Part shown: positions 60,806 to 64,000 of the stretch, piece after piece
Layout: each line of letters opens with the position of its first letter
Numbering within the stretch: the first letter of the stretch is position 1
From: Bin87 sp965204685
GTDB taxonomy: Bacteria; Chloroflexota; Dehalococcoidia; Lucifugimonadales; UBA3495
Length of the DNA stretch: 64,000 nucleotides
NCBI GenBank assembly: GCA_965204685.1
Contig: OZ242004.1
Coordinates: 124,001-188,000, forward strand
Direction of reading: 5' to 3'
The notes under the pieces: model-generated
What the model saw: the letters and a program-made list of their open reading frames with translations, nothing else
The model's database searches: none
What the model was told of the DNA's origin: nothing
Made by a program: the position numbers and the translations under genes

Positions 60806-60848
60806 CGTGGATCCTTATACCTCGTCCTGACATTTATTGCCCGACCGA

Positions 60849-61650
60849 TTACACGGTCAGCGGTTCCTGATAGCCAAACCGGGCCACGTGTTGCGCAATC
60901 TGCTCTTGGGCGTATTCGTGCGCTTCATACAGGTCAACGAGGTCGCTCAGGTCCGTCGTCCACAATAGCCCGTTCAAAGCGTTGTGGTTGCGCAATTCCT
61001 CCACTCCAACGTCAACTTGTTGCGCTTGATGCCGTTGCAGGTGCGGTGCAGCAAGGCCAGGTTGTAGAGTTCGTCATTCCCCGGCTTGCCCTCGTCGGCG
61101 CGCCTCGCCCTGATGTGGTCAACCTCCAGTAACGTATCGTCCAGACTGCCGTTGGGACGCCGCGGCTCGTAGCCGCAACCCCAACAAACGGGGCCGAATT
61201 TGTCGATCAGCAACTGTTTGGCATCGTCCTTGGGTATCCGGCAGCACCAACTGGCCGTCTGTGTGCTCTGGCTGTAAAGGGCGGAGAGAAAATGGAACGC
61301 GCGGGCGGCCCCCTTGCCTGGTTTGGGCGGTGGAAAACTGTACCACCCGTCGCCTTTCATAGAGCTGATTTTCAGCCTGTGGAAGGTGCGATGGATGTTT
61401 CACGTGGAGATGTATTTTCAGGTTCGCCGAGCCTGCCTGGTGGAGGGGATGAGCGTGCGGGAAGCCTCGCGGGTGTTCGGCGTGCACCGGGACACGGTGC
61501 GCAAGATGTTGGCCAATGCCACTGCCTCCCGGTCAGCTCGGCAGCAATCGCGGTAGTGGCGCAGCCGGCGAATACGTCCAGCACCACGTCGTATCGTCCG
61601 TGGCCGATTTTACACAGGTTCACGTGTTCCGTGGCCCCGGCGCGCTATCG
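60849..61650 (-). pseudogene. DNA methyltransferase-HNH fusion remnant, interrupted by an IS21 fragment and frameshifted
   Basis: Minus-strand order: EHVNLCKIGHGRYDVVLDVF, AGCATTAIAAELTGRQW (methyltransferase motif, normally DPF.G.GTT), then about 150 bp of IS21 istA, then SFPPPKPGKGAARAFHFL, CWGCGYEPRRPNG, LLEVDHIRARRAD and YNLALLHRTCNGIKRNKLTL (HNH domain). A further frame change near 61010 is needed to read ELRNHNALNGLLWTTD and the end EPLTV at TAA 60849. The N-terminal methyltransferase part is missing. A dead restriction-modification-like gene. Confidence 0.65.
61391..61531 (+). mobile_element. IS21-family istA 5' fragment
   Basis: ATG 61395: MFHVEMYFQVRRACLVEGMS, VREASRVFGVHRDTVRKML, ANATA. 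This is the N-terminal HTH of IstA (VYWQVRRA..EGMS.REAAR.FG..R.TVRKML). Only about 45 codons remain, in opposite orientation to the methyltransferase-HNH remnant it splits. No istB here; an IstB-like gene lies far away at 26679. Confidence 0.6.
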
Positions 61651-62340
61651 GGGAGGTCGGGTTTCTGTCTTCCCTCAGTGAGCGTTTCCATCGCCGCCAC
61701 AAAAACTAGCCGACCACTACCGGAGAGGGGCTTTATGGTAGCGGGCCAAGGCTACGCTAAATCCCTCCTTCCGCTCAAGTGCCTTTGACGTCTCGTAACT
61801 ACCGTCGACGCAGGAACGGTGCAGGCGGGCGCTCGCAACCCCATGCCATAGTTGAGTGAGCCAACGTCACATCGAACGTTAGATGCGTGCAGGGAACTGT
61901 CGACGGCCCGGTTGGCGCGTCCTGATGCCATCGATGATAAACAGCTAAGGCGGATGAGTACACGACATCGAACCCCATGCCAAAATCAGAAAAACGAATC
62001 GCGTCACAAACACGACGAATTTGCGCTGTGCTGAGGCATAGATTCGAGTAGCGAAATCGCCTCGACACACTAAAGCACTGCCAAGAGCCGGAAGCATCGT
62101 CAACGCTGGGTTGAGCAACATGGGCTGCTACTTCAACGCCGGAAGGATCCTAGACCATTTCGACTCCGAACCCAGAGGGACGACGACGCTGGCTCCAGAC
62201 TGAACCGACTACCAGAACCGTCAACATCACCCATGGGAGGGTCCGGCAATCCGCTCCGGTGGGTACCAATTCGACCCGACGGACAGAACGAAACGTGATT
62301 CTGGCACTGGAGCCGCTGATATAATCATCCGACAAGGTCC
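61651..62340. other. region without a recognisable gene
   Basis: About 690 bp with no protein-like frame. Contains GAGTAGCGAAATCGCCT (62046-62062) and GACACACTAAAG (62064-62075), which recur at 59147-59175 in another arrangement. Otherwise nothing seen. Confidence 0.35.
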
Positions 62341-62345
62341 CCTAC

Positions 62346-63007
62346 ATGAGCACCGCCATGACCCCCGCCGAACGCGCCCGTTTCCTCCTGGCCCTGCGCG
62401 ACGACCCCGACTTCCGCGACGAGGTCCGCAACCTGTTGCTGGGCGAGGAACTTTTGCAGCTCCCGGAACGCTTCGCCCAATTCGCAGCCTACGTCCACGA
62501 CTTCATCGAGGAACAGAAGAAGTTCAACGAGGACCAGAGGGCAATCAACCGGCGCGTCGAAAGGGACCTCGGCATCCTCAAGGGCAATGCGGCCCGCCGC
62601 CTGCTCCAGCTCCACCACGACACCATACTCGAGATCTTCCAACTGGATTTCGTCCGCACCCTGGGCCGAGACGACCTGTCACGCATGGTGCGCAACTCCG
62701 GCATCGCCACCCAGATCGAATTCGGACAACGGCTCAGCTTCTACGCCGCCGGTCTGGTGCTCGAAGGCACGGACGCCGACGGCGTCACTCACTACGTGGC
62801 TGCGTGGCTGCGGAGGCGCCGTTCACCGCCGACCACCGCGACACCGACCGCGCCCGACGAAACGCCGAATTTCTCACCAAGTTCACCGGGTGTACCGCGC
62901 GCCCCATGGTGGCCAGCGTGTCAAACGACCACGCGGTGCAGGAACTGGTGGACACCGGCGCTATCGGCTGGTTCCAGTCGGATGCTCGAGAACTCGAAGC
63001 CGACTAG
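62346..63007 (+). pseudogene. PD-(D/E)XK-like coiled-coil protein broken by an 8-bp tandem duplication
   Basis: ATG 62346: MSTAMTPAERARFLLALRDD, a long coiled coil (FIEEQKKFNEDQRAINRRV), LGILKGNAARRLLQLHHD, then VTHYVAA. At 62796-62811 GTGGCTGC is present twice in tandem. Removing one copy restores one frame through EAPFTADHRDTDRARRNAEF, MVASVSNDHAVQELVDTG and IGWFQSDARELEAD, ending at 63005-63007. Full length would be about 217 aa. Relatives: 4957-5463 and fragment 55329. Confidence 0.75.
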
Positions 63008-63076
63008 CGGCCTTTTCAGCAGTGCTCTGCCATCCGGAACGCTGACCACAACCCTCTCCAACCGGTCGGAGAGAAC

Positions 63077-63477
63077 ATGCAGAAGCCGACCATCTTACCG
63101 GGGCCGCTTTGCTCATCACCGCCGCGCTGTCTGTCGTCCTGACCGTCCTCAACCTTCTGTTGCTCACGTGCGCCGGATTCTTGGCGTTCTTAGCCGGCAA
63201 CGAGGGATTTGACAATTACGGCCCCAGTGGTACAGAGCCTTCAGGTTGGGGGATAGACGTCCACATCAGTGTTGTCTGGTCCCTCGCATTCCTGCTGGCC
63301 TGCGTGATCGTTGGCGCGGTCCTGTTCCACGTCGTCCGGGCGTTCCAGGACGACAACCGGGCTTTACAGCGTTGCGCGTGGGCGATGTTCTTTTTGCTCA
63401 TCCTGTTCGCCGGTCCGGTTGCCGTTTTTGCGTTCATCTGGCGTGTTGCGGTGACCCTGAGTGGCCTTCATATCTAG
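63077..63477 (+). CDS. three-pass membrane protein, start uncertain
   Basis: From TTG 63109 the frame gives 122 aa with spans AALSVVLTVLNLLLLTCAGF, VVWSLAFLLACVIVGAVLF and AMFFLLILFAGPVAVFAFIW. A better ribosome site (CGGAGAGAAC) precedes ATG 63077, whose frame (MQKPTILPGPL) joins the membrane frame only with a 1-nt change near 63107. So either TTG is the start or there is another small frameshift. No family. Confidence 0.55.
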
Positions 63478-63602
63478 GGTCTGTTAGCTGATTGAGTACG
63501 CATCCTAGAAATTGCGTTTTCAGGTACCGTCTTCAGGCAATTTCGCTGCTCGGGCTCGATTCATTTTCGGGCTAACTGGCGTTGGCTGACACGCTCCCGT
63601 AA

Positions 63603-64000
63603 ATGCGCCCAGTGAGCCTGCTCCCCAATTTCTCCACGCGCCCGGCCCTGGTCGCCTGGTGTGCGGTGCTGGCCATCTCATCCCTGGCCTGCTCCTACGA
63701 CTTCGGCGTCACCAAGGTCGGAACGAGCTCCGACGGCCCCCTGCTGGTCCAGGCGGATAACCATCAGTTGGAGCGCTTTCACAGCGCCAACGGCGGCCTC
63801 AGATGGCAACTCGTGCCGGAAACCAGCCCGAACCGGAGCGGTCGCATCGCCTGGGGAGGAGCCACGGTCAACACTCCCCGGGGGAGTTACAGCATCAAAG
63901 GCGCGGAGATCACCCGCACACACGGCGACGAAACGGAAACCGCCTATTCCGCCGCTTACCTGCGCGACGCCGCCAACCGGGTTCTCCAGAATCGCGCAAC
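63603..64000 (+). CDS. lipoprotein, 5' part (runs off the window)
   Basis: ATG 63603: MRPVSLLPNFSTRPALVAWC, AVLAISSLAC is a lipoprotein signal with lipobox (SLAC). The mature part (SYDFGVTKVGTSSDGPLLVQ, FHSANGGLRWQLVPE, GSYSIKGAEITR) is beta-rich, and the end LRDAANRVLQNRA leaves the window. Possibly a beta-propeller or sialidase-like exported protein. Not determinable from this part. Confidence 0.6.
   Translation, partial: MRPVSLLPNFSTRPALVAWCAVLAISSLACSYDFGVTKVGTSSDGPLLVQADNHQLERFHSANGGLRWQLVPETSPNRSGRIAWGGATVNTPRGSYSIKGAEITRTHGDETETAYSAAYLRDAANRVLQNRA

Overview
The window is GC-rich bacterial DNA. It is dominated by very large secreted proteins built from GLUG, cadherin-like, MBG and fibronectin type III modules, proline-threonine spacers, Uma2-type nucleases, DUF3352 and META proteins, and many small accessory genes. 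This gene vocabulary is typical of uncultured, often host-associated Chloroflexota (SAR202 or sponge-symbiont type). That placement is inferred from gene content only, because no rRNA or tRNA was found.

Layout. 1-6.3 kb is accessory DNA: an XRE/ImmA peptidase, decayed genes around an IS5-family element, and nuclease-like genes. 6.3-24.3 kb is a surface-protein island on the minus strand: a 2789-aa protein followed by a META lipoprotein, a paralogous 1975-aa protein, a remnant of a third relative, and an 884-aa fibronectin III protein. The two giants share a conserved upstream element, and three of the transcription units end near a similar hairpin. 24.4-32.4 kb holds small hypothetical, zinc-ribbon, thioredoxin and exported proteins with IS remnants. 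One IstB-like ATPase gene there is cut by an in-frame stop codon.

32.3-42.75 kb is a complete type I-C CRISPR-Cas locus: a good sigma70-type promoter, then cas3, cas5c, cas8c (with a strong internal start for cas11c), cas7, cas4, cas1, cas2, a leader, and an array of 31 full repeats plus a truncated one. Two repeat-like hairpins with the crRNA 5' handle sit alone in the two long gaps of the operon. The first is followed by a seed that matches the cas3 promoter at the -10 box. They are candidate crRNA-like regulators of the operon. The array also records a leader-end repeat mutation (final base C to A), and two repeats have an inverted loop.

42.8-57.3 kb is accessory DNA again: small membrane and zinc-ribbon proteins, a nucleotidyltransferase-like two-gene unit, Uma2, a frameshifted pilin-like gene, lipoproteins, a TRAP-type solute-binding protein with a fibronectin-like N-terminus, clusters of REP-like palindromes, and copies two and three of a dispersed repeat of about 100 bp. 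58.1-61.7 kb is a small defence-like cluster on the minus strand: a decayed methyltransferase-HNH gene interrupted by an IS21 istA fragment, then a zinc ribbon, a SIR2-domain protein and a DUF2971-like protein. The right end holds a nuclease-like gene broken by an 8-bp tandem duplication, a membrane protein and the start of a lipoprotein.

Many accessory genes carry single frameshifts or stops, whereas the cas genes and both giant genes are intact. This points to decay of the accessory DNA, or to residual assembly errors, which read mapping would separate.
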